A stretch of 18,604 nucleotides of DNA from Clostridia bacterium (GTDB lineage: Bacteria; Bacillota; Clostridia; Christensenellales; CAG-1252). Under the pieces are notes generated by a model. That model made no database searches and had not been told where the DNA came from. It saw only the letters and a list, made by a program, of their open reading frames with translations. The translations under genes and the position numbers were made by a program. Shown here one piece after another: positions 1 through 8,900 of this stretch. The stretch is from NCBI GenBank assembly GCA_009928745.1, contig SACC01000004.1, positions 1 through 18,604 on the forward strand. Reading direction: 5' to 3'. Each line of letters starts with the position of its first letter. The stretch's first letter is position 1.

Positions 1-111
1 GACTTAATCCTATATATTGTGCCGTGTGGTGTATTGCAACACAACTCATAGCTATTCATAATATAATGGCATAAATATACCACTAAAAAGATTCTTAGGA
101 TTGGCGGACTC

Positions 112-146
112 AAAAAAAGCCTTGCATATTAAGTAGCTACCCGGCT
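112..146 (-). terminator. possible terminator after metH
   Basis: Just downstream of the metH stop, the minus strand can pair AGCC (143-146) with GGCT (118-121) across a long loop that contains the palindrome GTAGCTAC, followed by seven T residues (118-112). The stem is short and the loop long, so this is a weak intrinsic terminator at best. The T-run after GGCT and the position at the end of the operon are the support. The remainder of 1-153 shows no gene that I can recognise. Confidence 0.35.
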
Positions 147-153
147 AATAGTT

Positions 154-2481
154 TTATATTTTTAACAACGCATCCAGTACACGCACACACTCCTGAGCGT
201 CCTTACTGTAATGGGCGCCTATTCTTCTTGCGAAGTCACATGATACAACCGCGCCTCCGACCATTATTATTATATTAGGATACAGCGCGCGTACGGTTGC
301 CGCGCTTTCCGCCATATTATCAAGCGTTGTTGTCATTAAGGCTGACAAACCGACAACCTGCGGCGAATAACGCTCAACAGCATGGAGTAAATCCTCAGTA
401 GAAACATTTTTGCCTAAATCGTGTATTTTATAGCCATAATTAGATAACACGGCTTTTACAATATTTTTGCCGATATCGTGCACATCGCCTTTTACGGTTG
501 CAAGCAGCACCACCGCCTTTATATCTTCCGCTTCACCCATAAAATGCTCGCGTATATAAGACAGTATCGCCTTTGCGCTTTCCGCTCCCGCGATCAGCTG
601 GGGCAAGAACGCTTTACCGTTCTCGTAAAGCACGCCCAGTTCGTTTAACGCGTTAATTATATTGTTATTAATAATATATATATAATTATCCTTATTAATA
701 GTTGCGCGCGCGACATCAACACCTTCTTTCTTTAATCCGCGCATTACGCACCCTTCGATGGTGAGACCGCTTATCTCAATCGGCTCGGGCTTGTATCCCG
801 AATAAGCTTCAATATATCGCTCACAGTTTGCGTCTTCGCCACGCAACGCTTTTTCCGCAAGGTTATTTTTGCCTTTTTTCATAGACGGATTGATGATCGG
901 AAGAGTCAGTCCTTCGTGGACTGCCATCTCGTAGAAAGTAGCGTTGACCGCCTCGCGATATGGCAGTCCAAATGACACATTCGATAACCCGAGAGTTGTT
1001 TTGTAACCCTTATTATATAGCCTTTTTACTCCCTCAAGCGTATTGATTGCGTTATTTTTATCCACGCTGATAGCCAGCGTCAATGGGTCGAATATCAATT
1101 TTTGTTCGGATATTCCATATTCTCTTGCGCGAGCGGCTATACGCTCTGCAATCTCTAATCTGCCCTCAAGGTCGGGTATACCGTTTTCGTCTAAGCACAG
1201 CGCAATAATATAAGCGCCGTATTTTTTGGCAAGCGGAAAAATAGCCGCCATGCTTTTTTCCTCGCCGTTAACCGAATTGATTATCGGTACGCCGTCAACA
1301 ACTCTCAATGCGCCATCAATAGCCGACGCCCTAGCGCTGTCTAACTGCAGCGGAGCGTCGATTACCCCCTGCAATTTTATTACTGCATTTACAAGTTTTT
1401 CCCTTTCGTCAATGCCGCTCATTCCCATATTAATATCCAGAATATCCGCTCCGGCGTCCAGCTGTTCGGTAGCGATATTAAGCATATAATCATAATTATC
1501 TTCAATTATCGCCTGCTTCAATAACGGTTTTCCTGTCGGATTAAGTCTTTCGCCAACAATTACAGGGGTCTTAAGCTCCACAACGCGCCTGCCTGAGCAT
1601 ACCGCGTCCACATGATTATCGAAAATGGTGAAAGACAAATCCTTGGTTGCCTTGACAATTTTGTCAATATATTCGTAAGTAGTGCCGCAGCAACCTCCGA
1701 GAATAGATACTCCGAAGCGCGCTATTTTGTCCATTTCATCGGTAAAATGCGCTGCATCCATATCATAGACTGTTTTGCCGTTCTTATAACTTGGGATACC
1801 GGCATTGGGTTTTGCAAATACGGGTAAACGCGCATATTTGATTAATTCCTTAATATTTTCACGCATGATATCGGGTCCTGAGCCGCAGTTTATGCCTATT
1901 GCGTCTACACCGAGTCCTTGCGCAATTTGCGCATATGCGCCCACACTGCACCCGACAAAGCTCCTGCCGCCCTTGTCAAAGGTCATACTGCATATTATAG
2001 GCAAATCACAATTTTCCTTAAACGCCAGTATTGCCGCTTTCAGCTCCAAAGTGTCCGCGATAGTCTCTATTACTACAAAATCCACTTTCTTGTCCGCAAC
2101 GATTTTCGCCTGCTCGGCGAACAACTCGTAAGCTTTCTCAAAAGTCAGTTCTCCGTAAGGATAAAGAAGCGCGCCAAGAGGACCGCAATCATATCCGATA
2201 TATTCAGGATTAGCTCGTCTTGCGTTATCGCAAGCGGCGCCAATTATTGCTTCAAGCGTATATTTACCTTTATTTTTTAAGGAGTTTGCTCCTAAAGTGT
2301 TAGTGTATACCGCATTAGAGCCACTCAAAACATAATTGCGGTGAATCGCAGTTATGTCATCTGGAACGGTAATATTGAGTTCTTCCGGATTAAAAGTCGA
2401 AAAACCCTTTTCGATTAACGCGCTTCCCATTGCGCCGTCTAAATATATCCTTTTATTTAACAATGCTTCGGCAAATTTCAT
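154..2481 (-). CDS. metH: Cobalamin-dependent methionine synthase lacking the activation domain
   Basis: Transfers the methyl group of 5-methyltetrahydrofolate through cobalamin to homocysteine, giving methionine; cytoplasmic. Domains on the 775-residue protein: homocysteine-binding barrel at about 1-295, with zinc ligands C199 and the C264-C265 pair in GGCCGTT; pterin-binding barrel at about 305-560, beginning near VGERLNPTG; helical cap and B12-binding domain at about 575-775, with the cobalt-ligand motif DVHDIG (H668). E. coli MetH is about 1,227 residues; this protein stops after the B12 domain, and the missing AdoMet-binding reactivation domain is encoded by the next gene upstream. I chose the ATG at 2481 because it overlaps the upstream stop as ATGA and has GAGGAAAA before it. 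A start at 2535 would add 18 residues read from inside the upstream gene. Thermotoga is a known example of a split MetH of this kind. Confidence 0.96.
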   Translation of the reverse strand: MKFAEALLNKRIYLDGAMGSALIEKGFSTFNPEELNITVPDDITAIHRNYVLSGSNAVYTNTLGANSLKNKGKYTLEAIIGAACDNARRANPEYIGYDCGPLGALLYPYGELTFEKAYELFAEQAKIVADKKVDFVVIETIADTLELKAAILAFKENCDLPIICSMTFDKGGRSFVGCSVGAYAQIAQGLGVDAIGINCGSGPDIMRENIKELIKYARLPVFAKPNAGIPSYKNGKTVYDMDAAHFTDEMDKIARFGVSILGGCCGTTYEYIDKIVKATKDLSFTIFDNHVDAVCSGRRVVELKTPVIVGERLNPTGKPLLKQAIIEDNYDYMLNIATEQLDAGADILDINMGMSGIDEREKLVNAVIKLQGVIDAPLQLDSARASAIDGALRVVDGVPIINSVNGEEKSMAAIFPLAKKYGAYIIALCLDENGIPDLEGRLEIAERIAARAREYGISEQKLIFDPLTLAISVDKNNAINTLEGVKRLYNKGYKTTLGLSNVSFGLPYREAVNATFYEMAVHEGLTLPIINPSMKKGKNNLAEKALRGEDANCERYIEAYSGYKPEPIEISGLTIEGCVMRGLKKEGVDVARATINKDNYIYIINNNIINALNELGVLYENGKAFLPQLIAGAESAKAILSYIREHFMGEAEDIKAVVLLATVKGDVHDIGKNIVKAVLSNYGYKIHDLGKNVSTEDLLHAVERYSPQVVGLSALMTTTLDNMAESAATVRALYPNIIIMVGGAVVSCDFARRIGAHYSKDAQECVRVLDALLKI

Positions 2482-3131
2482 TTTTCCTCTTTTTTGAAAG
2501 CGCATTGATTCGAGCAGCCCGAACAATGCGCGCATTTTTCCTCTTTTTTGTACAGTTTTTCTCCTATACCTATAAGCGCGGTAATTGATTTTACCGGAAC
2601 CAGCATATTGTTTTCGTTGACGGTAATCCCTAAGTATTTATCCGCTCTTAAAAGCTCAATTATGTCGTTTTGCTTGGCAATGTCAAAATCGCCGTATCCG
2701 CAGCTTATGCGGCGGGTTATTCCCTTGCCCTCACTCTCGGCATTCTCTTTTTGCTGCGCCTCAAAGTCGTCGGCAAAGTTTTCAAGATACGCGGTCATAC
2801 AGGCGTTAAGCGTTACTGCTTTCGTCATACTTTTAATCGAATATTCCCTCAAAAGGCTATCAGCTTCCGCAGTAAGCGTGACCGCAAACAGTACAATACT
2901 TTCACAGTCTTTCAGCACCTTGTCTATGAGCTTTCCCTTGAAAATAACCCTTGTGCCGGATAATCTATATCCGTTATCAATCCGTTCTATCTCATATTCG
3001 CCCGAAATAATGCGCGGATTAATCTTAATAGTCAACAGTGACCATAGTTCTTCAAGCAGACTGTCGTCAACTCCAATCTCTCCGCTTTTAATACCGAGAT
3101 ATCTGCGTATTTCCTGCTTGTCCATTTTCAT
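2478..3131 (-). CDS. Methionine synthase activation (AdoMet-binding) domain protein with Cys-rich tail
   Basis: A 217-residue protein resembling the C-terminal activation domain of MetH. That domain binds S-adenosylmethionine and remethylates cob(II)alamin after accidental oxidation; here it would act in trans on the truncated MetH next door. Family-like stretches are the Arg-Ile-Ser-Cys-Gly-Tyr-Gly-Asp segment near the middle and the MLVPVKSITALIGIG segment near residues 170-185. The last 20 residues hold C200, C203, C206 and C210 (C-x2-C-x2-C-x3-C), a pattern that could bind a [4Fe-4S] cluster or a metal and is absent from classical MetH. The start ATG shares one base with the metF stop (TAATG) and the stop overlaps the metH start (ATGA), which implies coupled translation. 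No strong Shine-Dalgarno is visible, and an ATG two codons later is an equally possible start. Confidence 0.9.
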   Translation of the reverse strand: MKMDKQEIRRYLGIKSGEIGVDDSLLEELWSLLTIKINPRIISGEYEIERIDNGYRLSGTRVIFKGKLIDKVLKDCESIVLFAVTLTAEADSLLREYSIKSMTKAVTLNACMTAYLENFADDFEAQQKENAESEGKGITRRISCGYGDFDIAKQNDIIELLRADKYLGITVNENNMLVPVKSITALIGIGEKLYKKEEKCAHCSGCSNQCAFKKEEK

Positions 3132-3955
3132 TACGCTTTAATTATCGGACGAATACTCTCAAATATATAATTCGCCAGTTTTGGATTGTTCATCGAATAG
3201 AGGTGTATTCCGTCAGCTCCGTTAATCAATAAATCGCTTATCTGTTCCACTGCGTAATTAAGCCCCGCCTGATAAAGCGCTTCGGGATTGTTCTCAAATT
3301 TTTGCACCATCTTAGTCAATTTTGCGGGAAGTTTTGCGCCGGAGAGCGATACAATCCTAAGTATCTGCTTAATGTTGGTAAGCGGCATAATGCCTGCTTG
3401 GACGGGCGTATTTATACCCCATTCGCGCATTGAGTCGACCATGCGGTAAAAATCACTGTTATCAAAGAACAACTGCGAAACAAAATTGCTCACGCCGAGC
3501 TCGGCTTTTTTCTTCATAATGTTCAGATCCTCGGCAAAATCACGGCTGTCTGGATGACCTTCGGGATAACATGTTACGAACACTTCGAAGCCACCGTACT
3601 CCTTAATAAACTCAATTAAATCAGTTGCATAGCGGAAGTCCTTGGTCTTGACCTCTTCATTCACATCACCGCGCAGCGCAAGTATCCGTTTAATGCCTTT
3701 TTGACGCAAGTTGTCTAAAGTCGTCAACATATTGTGGCGCGTTGCCCAAGTACAAGTCAGATGCGCAACACCCGGAATGCCCAGCTCATTCTGAATATAA
3801 CTGGCAACTTCACCGGTAAATTTTTCTCCGCCTTTTCTATAAGTAACACTAATATAATCCGGCGAAAGCGCCGAGAATTCTGCTAATCTGCTGAATATTT
3901 TATCCGCCTCCGAATTGTCTTTGGGCGGAAATACTTCTATTGAAAACTCTGCCAT
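3131..3955 (-). CDS. metF: 5,10-methylenetetrahydrofolate reductase
   Basis: FAD-dependent reductase that turns 5,10-methylene-THF into 5-methyl-THF, the methyl donor for the MetH encoded two genes downstream. At 274 residues it is slightly shorter than E. coli MetF (296). It opens with SIEVFPPKD, matching the family signature; E7 corresponds to the catalytic Glu of E. coli MetF. The LALRGD motif (D97) is also present. The C-terminal GADGIHLYSMNNP segment is typical of the family. The start at 3955 is preceded by AGGAG at a spacing of 5 nt. First gene of the metF - activation protein - metH operon. In acetogens a MetF of this size often pairs with other subunits (MetV, RnfC2); neither is next to it here, so methionine biosynthesis is the simpler reading. 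Confidence 0.95.
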   Translation of the reverse strand: MAEFSIEVFPPKDNSEADKIFSRLAEFSALSPDYISVTYRKGGEKFTGEVASYIQNELGIPGVAHLTCTWATRHNMLTTLDNLRQKGIKRILALRGDVNEEVKTKDFRYATDLIEFIKEYGGFEVFVTCYPEGHPDSRDFAEDLNIMKKKAELGVSNFVSQLFFDNSDFYRMVDSMREWGINTPVQAGIMPLTNIKQILRIVSLSGAKLPAKLTKMVQKFENNPEALYQAGLNYAVEQISDLLINGADGIHLYSMNNPKLANYIFESIRPIIKA

Positions 3956-3965
3956 ATTGCTCCTG

Positions 3966-3984
3966 CCCCCGAAAATCTCGGGGG
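3966..3984 (-). promoter_or_regulatory. Stable hairpin abutting the metF Shine-Dalgarno
   Basis: A perfect 7-bp stem (CCCCCGA pairing with TCGGGGG) with a 5-nt loop. On the minus strand it ends one base before the AGGAG ribosome binding site of metF. A GC-rich stem in an otherwise A+T-rich leader, placed this close to the Shine-Dalgarno, could affect ribosome access. The structure is seen directly; a regulatory role is inferred. It does not match any S-adenosylmethionine riboswitch consensus that I can recognise. Confidence 0.5.
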
Positions 3985-3996
3985 ATACTTCTACTG

Positions 3997-4033
3997 AAAG
4001 AAAACACCATTTATGTGGTGCGGCATTTTCTTT
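3997..4033 (-). terminator. Terminator-like hairpin in the metF leader (lipase terminator or attenuator)
   Basis: On the minus strand CACCA pairs with TGGTG around a 6-nt loop and is followed directly by TTTTCTTT. An outer helix (AAAGAAAA with TTTTCTTT) can also form, with TGCCG bulged out. It lies after the lipase stop, so it could end lipase transcription. It also begins almost exactly at the predicted metF transcription start, so it could act as an attenuator-type 5' hairpin. The core stem is only 5 bp. Confidence 0.4.
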
Positions 4034-4038
4034 ACTTG

Positions 4039-4068
4039 GTTATAATTTTACTTGCGCATACGCGTCAA
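4039..4068 (-). promoter_or_regulatory. Probable promoter of the metF-metH operon
   Basis: On the minus strand, TTGACG (4068-4063) and TATAAC (4044-4039) are separated by 18 bp, each 5 of 6 matches to the vegetative consensus. Transcription would begin near 4032, giving a leader of about 75 nt. The -35 element lies inside an inverted repeat with arms ACTTGCG and CGCAAGT. Confidence 0.6.
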
Positions 4069-4086
4069 ATAGCGACATACGCAAGT
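4050..4086. repeat. Inverted repeat overlapping the metF promoter (possible operator)
   Basis: Arms ACTTGCG and CGCAAGT (7 bp exact, with further A:T and G:T pairs) enclose about 23 bp and flank the -35 box of the predicted metF promoter. GCGTATG occurs twice in direct orientation inside it. The geometry fits a repressor-binding site, but no regulator gene is nearby and I do not recognise the motif. Confidence 0.4.
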
Positions 4087-4117
4087 CAAAATCGCATTTC
4101 ATTTTTAATATCGAGGA

Positions 4118-5560
4118 TTAGCCTTTTATTTCCGCAACTGTTGCCGCGACTTTGGTATTCACTGCATTAAGAACGCCTTCTTCAAATACTATGAAAAGAT
4201 GTGAGGTGCCCGTTCTGCCGTTTTCGCCGTTTGCAATATAAACCTTATCGGACAATGCAGCAAGCTGAGCGGGAGTCTCATCCCCTCTTAATAATCCTGC
4301 CGTACCGCTCCAAACGCTGACTAATCCGTCACCGTATGTAAAATAATCGTATGTTGTTGGAGTGCCGTCCGAATACGCATATGCGGATTTTATTGTCTTA
4401 ACGCCGTTGCCCTGCACATAAAAGGTATTGACCAGATTGCTTATCTGCTCACCGCCCGGCATTAGTGATTCTTGATACGCTGTAAGGTTGGCGAACGCAG
4501 GTCTCAGTTCGTTGTTAGACATGCGCACTATTTCGGAAAGATATGGGTCTGTTTCAAATATAGCAAGGAACTCTTCGTAAGTCTTGGGGTCACCGTCATA
4601 ATTAAAATTGGATTCGCCCTCTGCATACAGCGGTGATTCAAAATACGCCTCGCTCGGGTACAGATTATATAAGGATACGAGATTCTTGGCAAGATCTTTT
4701 AATATACCGAGAACCGAGTTGATATCAATAAAACTCTTAATTATCGGATTATTAGCCATTTTCATGAGCTTATTATACATTACCGAGGGATTAGGTTTGC
4801 CATCGCAGTAATCCGCGGATTTTAGTCCCAACGCGCTGATTAATGAACTGAATTCTTCTGGAACCGATACATAAAATTTATCTATCATCTCTGGAATAGA
4901 CGCGATAAGTCCTTCATACATCATATACGTTGTATCTACTGCGCCGTAAAACGGGGTACTGAAGGGAATAAATAACTCAGTCATATCGCGGTTGGCTTGT
5001 TTCTTAAAGAAAGAACTTGACACCAATCCTCCCATACTATGAGTAAATAACATTACCTTTTCATAACCTTTGCTATGTATGTAAGCTTCAAGGTCAGCAG
5101 CGATATCGTCTGTGTGTTTTCTCCAGTCATACTGCCATATTACTATATCGTAACCATCACTGTAACTTGCAGCGCTAAGCATATCGTAAAGGGGCTTCAT
5201 CAAATTAGCCATAACATATTGACCTGTCGTATCGTCCATATTGGCGGGACGAATAACGTCGTCGTCTCTTAATGAACCGTCTTCGTTGACTGCAAGGAGT
5301 TTCAACAAAGAAGTATCGGGATTAGTACTGGTAATACCGGCAAGTAATGTTCCGAGCTCGGGACCGTTAAAATCAGTTACGGAATATACTGGTTGATTGG
5401 TCTCAGTATTGTATAAGCATCCTTCGCCAATACCGTGTAACAGAAGCATAACCTTTTTATTCTTCGTTTCGCCTTCATTAGGATTACAGCCGACGAATAC
5501 AGTAAGCGCCGTACACAATAATAAAAGCGCAACAATTAGAGCGATAATTTTATTTTTCAT
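4118..5560 (-). CDS. Secreted LCAT-like alpha/beta-hydrolase lipoprotein (lipase or acyltransferase)
   Basis: 480 residues. The N-terminus has a basic start, a long hydrophobic run and the lipobox FVGC, so Cys25 would be lipidated and the enzyme held on the outer face of the membrane. The fold is alpha/beta hydrolase: LLHGIGEG near the N-terminus fits the oxyanion strand, YDWR is characteristic of lecithin:cholesterol acyltransferase relatives, and the nucleophile elbow is THSMGG with S175. The probable acid is D411 in YGDGLVS and the base H454 in TSHLF. The natural substrate is likely a phospholipid, glyceride or other ester, but it cannot be read from the sequence. The ATG at 5560 was chosen because GGAGGGG lies 3 nt upstream; an in-frame ATG at 5575 lies before that site. 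Divergent from the large phosphoesterase gene. Confidence 0.85.
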   Translation of the reverse strand: MKNKIIALIVALLLLCTALTVFVGCNPNEGETKNKKVMLLLHGIGEGCLYNTETNQPVYSVTDFNGPELGTLLAGITSTNPDTSLLKLLAVNEDGSLRDDDVIRPANMDDTTGQYVMANLMKPLYDMLSAASYSDGYDIVIWQYDWRKHTDDIAADLEAYIHSKGYEKVMLFTHSMGGLVSSSFFKKQANRDMTELFIPFSTPFYGAVDTTYMMYEGLIASIPEMIDKFYVSVPEEFSSLISALGLKSADYCDGKPNPSVMYNKLMKMANNPIIKSFIDINSVLGILKDLAKNLVSLYNLYPSEAYFESPLYAEGESNFNYDGDPKTYEEFLAIFETDPYLSEIVRMSNNELRPAFANLTAYQESLMPGGEQISNLVNTFYVQGNGVKTIKSAYAYSDGTPTTYDYFTYGDGLVSVWSGTAGLLRGDETPAQLAALSDKVYIANGENGRTGTSHLFIVFEEGVLNAVNTKVAATVAEIKG

Positions 5561-5587
5561 ATCCCCTCCGTCCATTTTTTATAATAT

Positions 5588-5617
5588 ATTATACAATATA
5601 TTTGAGGTTTTTAACAA
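5588..5617 (-). promoter_or_regulatory. Probable promoter of the lipase gene
   Basis: On the minus strand, TTGTTA (5617-5612) and TATAAT (5593-5588) are separated by 18 bp: a perfect -10 and a 4-of-6 -35. The predicted start near 5581 leaves a short leader of about 20 nt that carries the GGAGGGG ribosome binding site. Confidence 0.55.
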
Positions 5618-5911
5618 GTTATTTTTTTTATAGTTACCCTTTCATCACAGCAAAATATGCGCTTACAAGTTTTTAGTATAACATTCGTGGTTTTTATTGC
5701 AAACAACACTATAAGACGCAATGATAAATTGCTATTTGTTTATATGTCCAAAAAGTAATAACCCCTTTAACAACGGGGCTGTCTGTATCAGGATTAAAAA
5801 AATAATGAATTTATTATTGCTTCCCTGATTTTACCAAAAAATAGCGTATTTAAAAACACATAGTTGAACAAATTTTCTAAATTGTATATGGTAATATAAA
5901 TTACAGTATGT

Positions 5912-5949
5912 TATAATATAATATATTTTCTTTAAAACGGAGGTCAATA
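5912..5949 (+). promoter_or_regulatory. -10 region and ribosome binding site of the phosphoesterase gene
   Basis: Two overlapping TATAAT hexamers (5912-5917 and 5917-5922) lie about 30 bp before the ATG at 5950. The ribosome binding site is CGGAGGT (5938-5944) at a spacing of 5 nt. No good -35 element sits at the right distance, so the promoter call is tentative; the ribosome binding site is clear. Confidence 0.45.
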
Positions 5950-8900
5950 ATGACAAAAGTAAGTAGCAAAAATAATTATTTGTTTTTAGTTGCGCTCGTT
6001 ATAACTGTAGTATGCTTTGGCTGCATCGGCATAGTTTTTAATACCACAGTCGCCTATGCTGATCCTGGCGAGACAACAATCAAAATAGCGCACCTTTCGG
6101 ATACACATATTTTCATCGAGGAATACTGCAACAGAGATTCCACAAGATACACCCGCGCTTTTAACTCGGATGCAAAACTTATGGAAGAGAGCACCGCGGC
6201 GATACAAGCGTCACTTGACGCGATTTTTGAAGAAAAAGTCGATTATCTTATCGTCTCGGGCGATTTGACAAGCAACGCTGAATATTACGGTCATGTAAAA
6301 ATGGCGGAGATGTTAGCGGATTTGACAACAAGAATGCGCGCCGTTGAGGGTCATGAAAACTTTCAGGTTTTCGTCACCACCGGCAATCATGACTTGTACA
6401 ACAGCGGCGCAAGCAGCTTTATGCCTACACAGGCAGAGCTTGACGCTTGCCCTACCGAGGCTGCGAAACTTGAATTGCTGACTAATTATAAGTCAGCTGT
6501 AAGAAATACTTCCCTTCAAGATTTTGCAAACTTATATTTTACTACACCTTCTAGCGAATCGTACAATTATTTTTATGAAAGTGATTACTGGTACGACGAC
6601 GCGGCGAATCCTTTAGAGACAAAGGTACCTTCCCAAGCAGTTATTGACGAATTTGAAGAAGGCACTGACGCTTACGAATTATTAGCGCCGTACGCAAGAA
6701 CGGGCGGTTTGTCATACATAGCAAGGACGGAGGCCTTAACTATCGTTATGTTTGACACCTCTCTACGCACCTATGAGGGCGCAGGCGCGCTGGACGGATG
6801 GGAGCATAAAACTGGCGGTATGGTTACTGACAATATGTTAAAGTGGGCGATTGAAGGTACCGCCATTGATAGACTGCAAGGCAGGCCGGTAATCGTTGTA
6901 ACTCACCAAAATATCCTGCCTCACTTCGAAGTGGAAGACGAAATCTTAAAAGATTTTACACTTTTTAACTGGGAAAAGGTAGCCTATACGCTTGCCGACG
7001 CTGGTATAAGATACGGATTCAGCGGTCATATGCACAGCTTTGACATCGCTTCTTACATTACACAGAACGGCAATGTATTCTACGACTTTGAGACAGGCTC
7101 GCCTATCTCATACGCATCAGGCGGCCGTATACTTGAGTTGACAACAGCTTGGAACGGTACCGTCTATACCGAGAATATTTATAGCACTGTTATTAATAAC
7201 GATGTGCCGCTTAGCTATTCCATACCTAAATATAATAGCCTTACCGGACTAATTGAACAGGAAGAATATACAATAAATAATCTCCTTGATTATTTAGATG
7301 AGCATCAGACGGATATGATTCCACGCTTGCTTGACGGTTATCTCGATGAAGCTTTCATTATGGGTACGCTCAAGGGTATGCTCGAGGGAATACGCGGCAC
7401 AATGGGACTTGGCGACACTCTATACAATCTTGCAATAAAGTTTGTAGATGACCTCGCAACACTTAACCTTGACAAACCCGTATTCAGCAATGGATATGAT
7501 GCAGGCTCAACCTATACATTCGACGGCGTTGCCGATGCAAATTATCATTTGTTCGAGCTGCTGAAAGACTTGGTGAATTGGTTCGTTTTGCAGGACATAA
7601 CTTTTGGATTATCCGATGCGCCATATACGCTATCCGATGCCGCAGCAGACATATACAAGGCGCATATTTCGGGTATTGACACCGCAACGCTTAATCCTAA
7701 TCTGCAGAATCTTGTAACAAAATGCAACAGCGGAGAACTTGTCGATTTCCTAATTACCACTTTAACCGACTTCTTATTCCCGCAACTTGAGATTATAACT
7801 AACGCCACAATAAGGGCTAATATTAACGACCCTGCGCTGGCGGCAGGAACAGGCTTTGACATAGCGACAGAAATTGTAGCTTTGAAAACCAAACTGCTCG
7901 GAATAATAATTGCCAACCTAATGAGTGAAGAAAATATAATGGGACTATTGTCCAGTTTGACAACACAGGCAACTACGCTATTGTCAAATGTGCTTGTAAC
8001 CAACGCTCTTAATTCTTTGGGGCTTATGGATACCATAGACAAATATCTCGGCACCGTGCTAGGCTATTTGACCAAACTTGACAATACAGGCTCGATAACT
8101 GCTTTTGTGGAAAACGAGGTTATGAGCAAGTATGTAACCGATGCCTTAAAAGTCAATCTTGGCAGATATGTTGGCTTGATTATTACTGGATGGGCGATTG
8201 ACGACACCGACGACGGCACATACGCCGATCCCGATTCGGAAAGGGCTTGGAATGTCGTACATGAGCAAAACTTCCATGTAAAATATTCGGCGGACGTATA
8301 TGGCGGTAACACTTATAGAATTGATACAGCAGTAGAAGGAAGTGGCAGCCTTGCAGTAACCTCTACTATCGCTAACGGTCTGTTGCCTTCAATGCTTTCG
8401 GTTAATTTTGGCACGGATGTAACGACCGAAAAAGAATTCAAATGGTATACAAAAATTCAAACAGATATATATAATCCCAACACTGTTCCCGCAAGCTATA
8501 TCAAATACTGGACTGGTAGCGACATCGCTAATGCAACTATGGTTACCGCAGAAAGCACTAATGTAGCAAGAGATATACCTCTTATAGACCTTGGGATTAC
8601 ATACCTAACCAAAGCTATACATACCTTTAATATGCACACGGTGAGTTTATCCGGACTCCTTGCTTCCTCGACATATTATTATCAAGTAGGTAGCGACGCA
8701 TACGGCTGGACGGATACTTATTCTTTCACAACGGGCGCAGCAGACGGCAGCTTCACGATACTTGCAATAACAGATATTCAAGGCTCCGTCGAACAGAACT
8801 ATATCGACTCATACGCCGCCCTGCAGATAGCGCTCAACACCGTTGTTGATCCAGCTTTCATAATCAGCGCAGGCGATAATGTAGATAAAGGAAGCTCCAC

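Larger units (their letters stand above)
5561..5949. other. Divergent intergenic region, 389 bp, A+T-rich
   Basis: It holds the two outward-facing promoters described separately and no convincing gene. In the middle a CCCC/GGGG pair (5762-5765 with 5774-5777) can fold. Its minus-strand side is followed by a T-rich stretch, so it may be a weak minus-strand terminator or a relic. A second inverted repeat, ATCAGG (5787-5792) with CCTGAT (5824-5829), encloses an inner AATAAT/ATTATT pairing. The function of both is unknown. Confidence 0.5.

Noticed and set aside
1..153. Possible tRNA or small gene at the left edge
   Set aside because: No cloverleaf or start with a ribosome binding site could be assembled; only a weak terminator-like pairing is visible.
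2482..2535. Upstream start that would lengthen MetH by 18 residues
   Set aside because: The extra residues overlap the end of the activation gene; the ATG at 2481 has a Shine-Dalgarno and gives a normal N-terminus.
2548..3141. 197-codon frame on the plus strand
   Set aside because: Antisense shadow of the methionine synthase activation protein; Ser/Ile-rich composition typical of a reverse-frame translation.
3956..4117. S-adenosylmethionine or cobalamin riboswitch upstream of metF
   Set aside because: The predicted transcript leader is only about 75 nt and shows no core motif of those riboswitch classes that I can recognise.
5561..5575. Upstream ATG that would lengthen the lipase by five residues
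   Set aside because: The GGAGGGG site lies between the two ATGs and serves the downstream one, which also gives a normal lipoprotein signal peptide.
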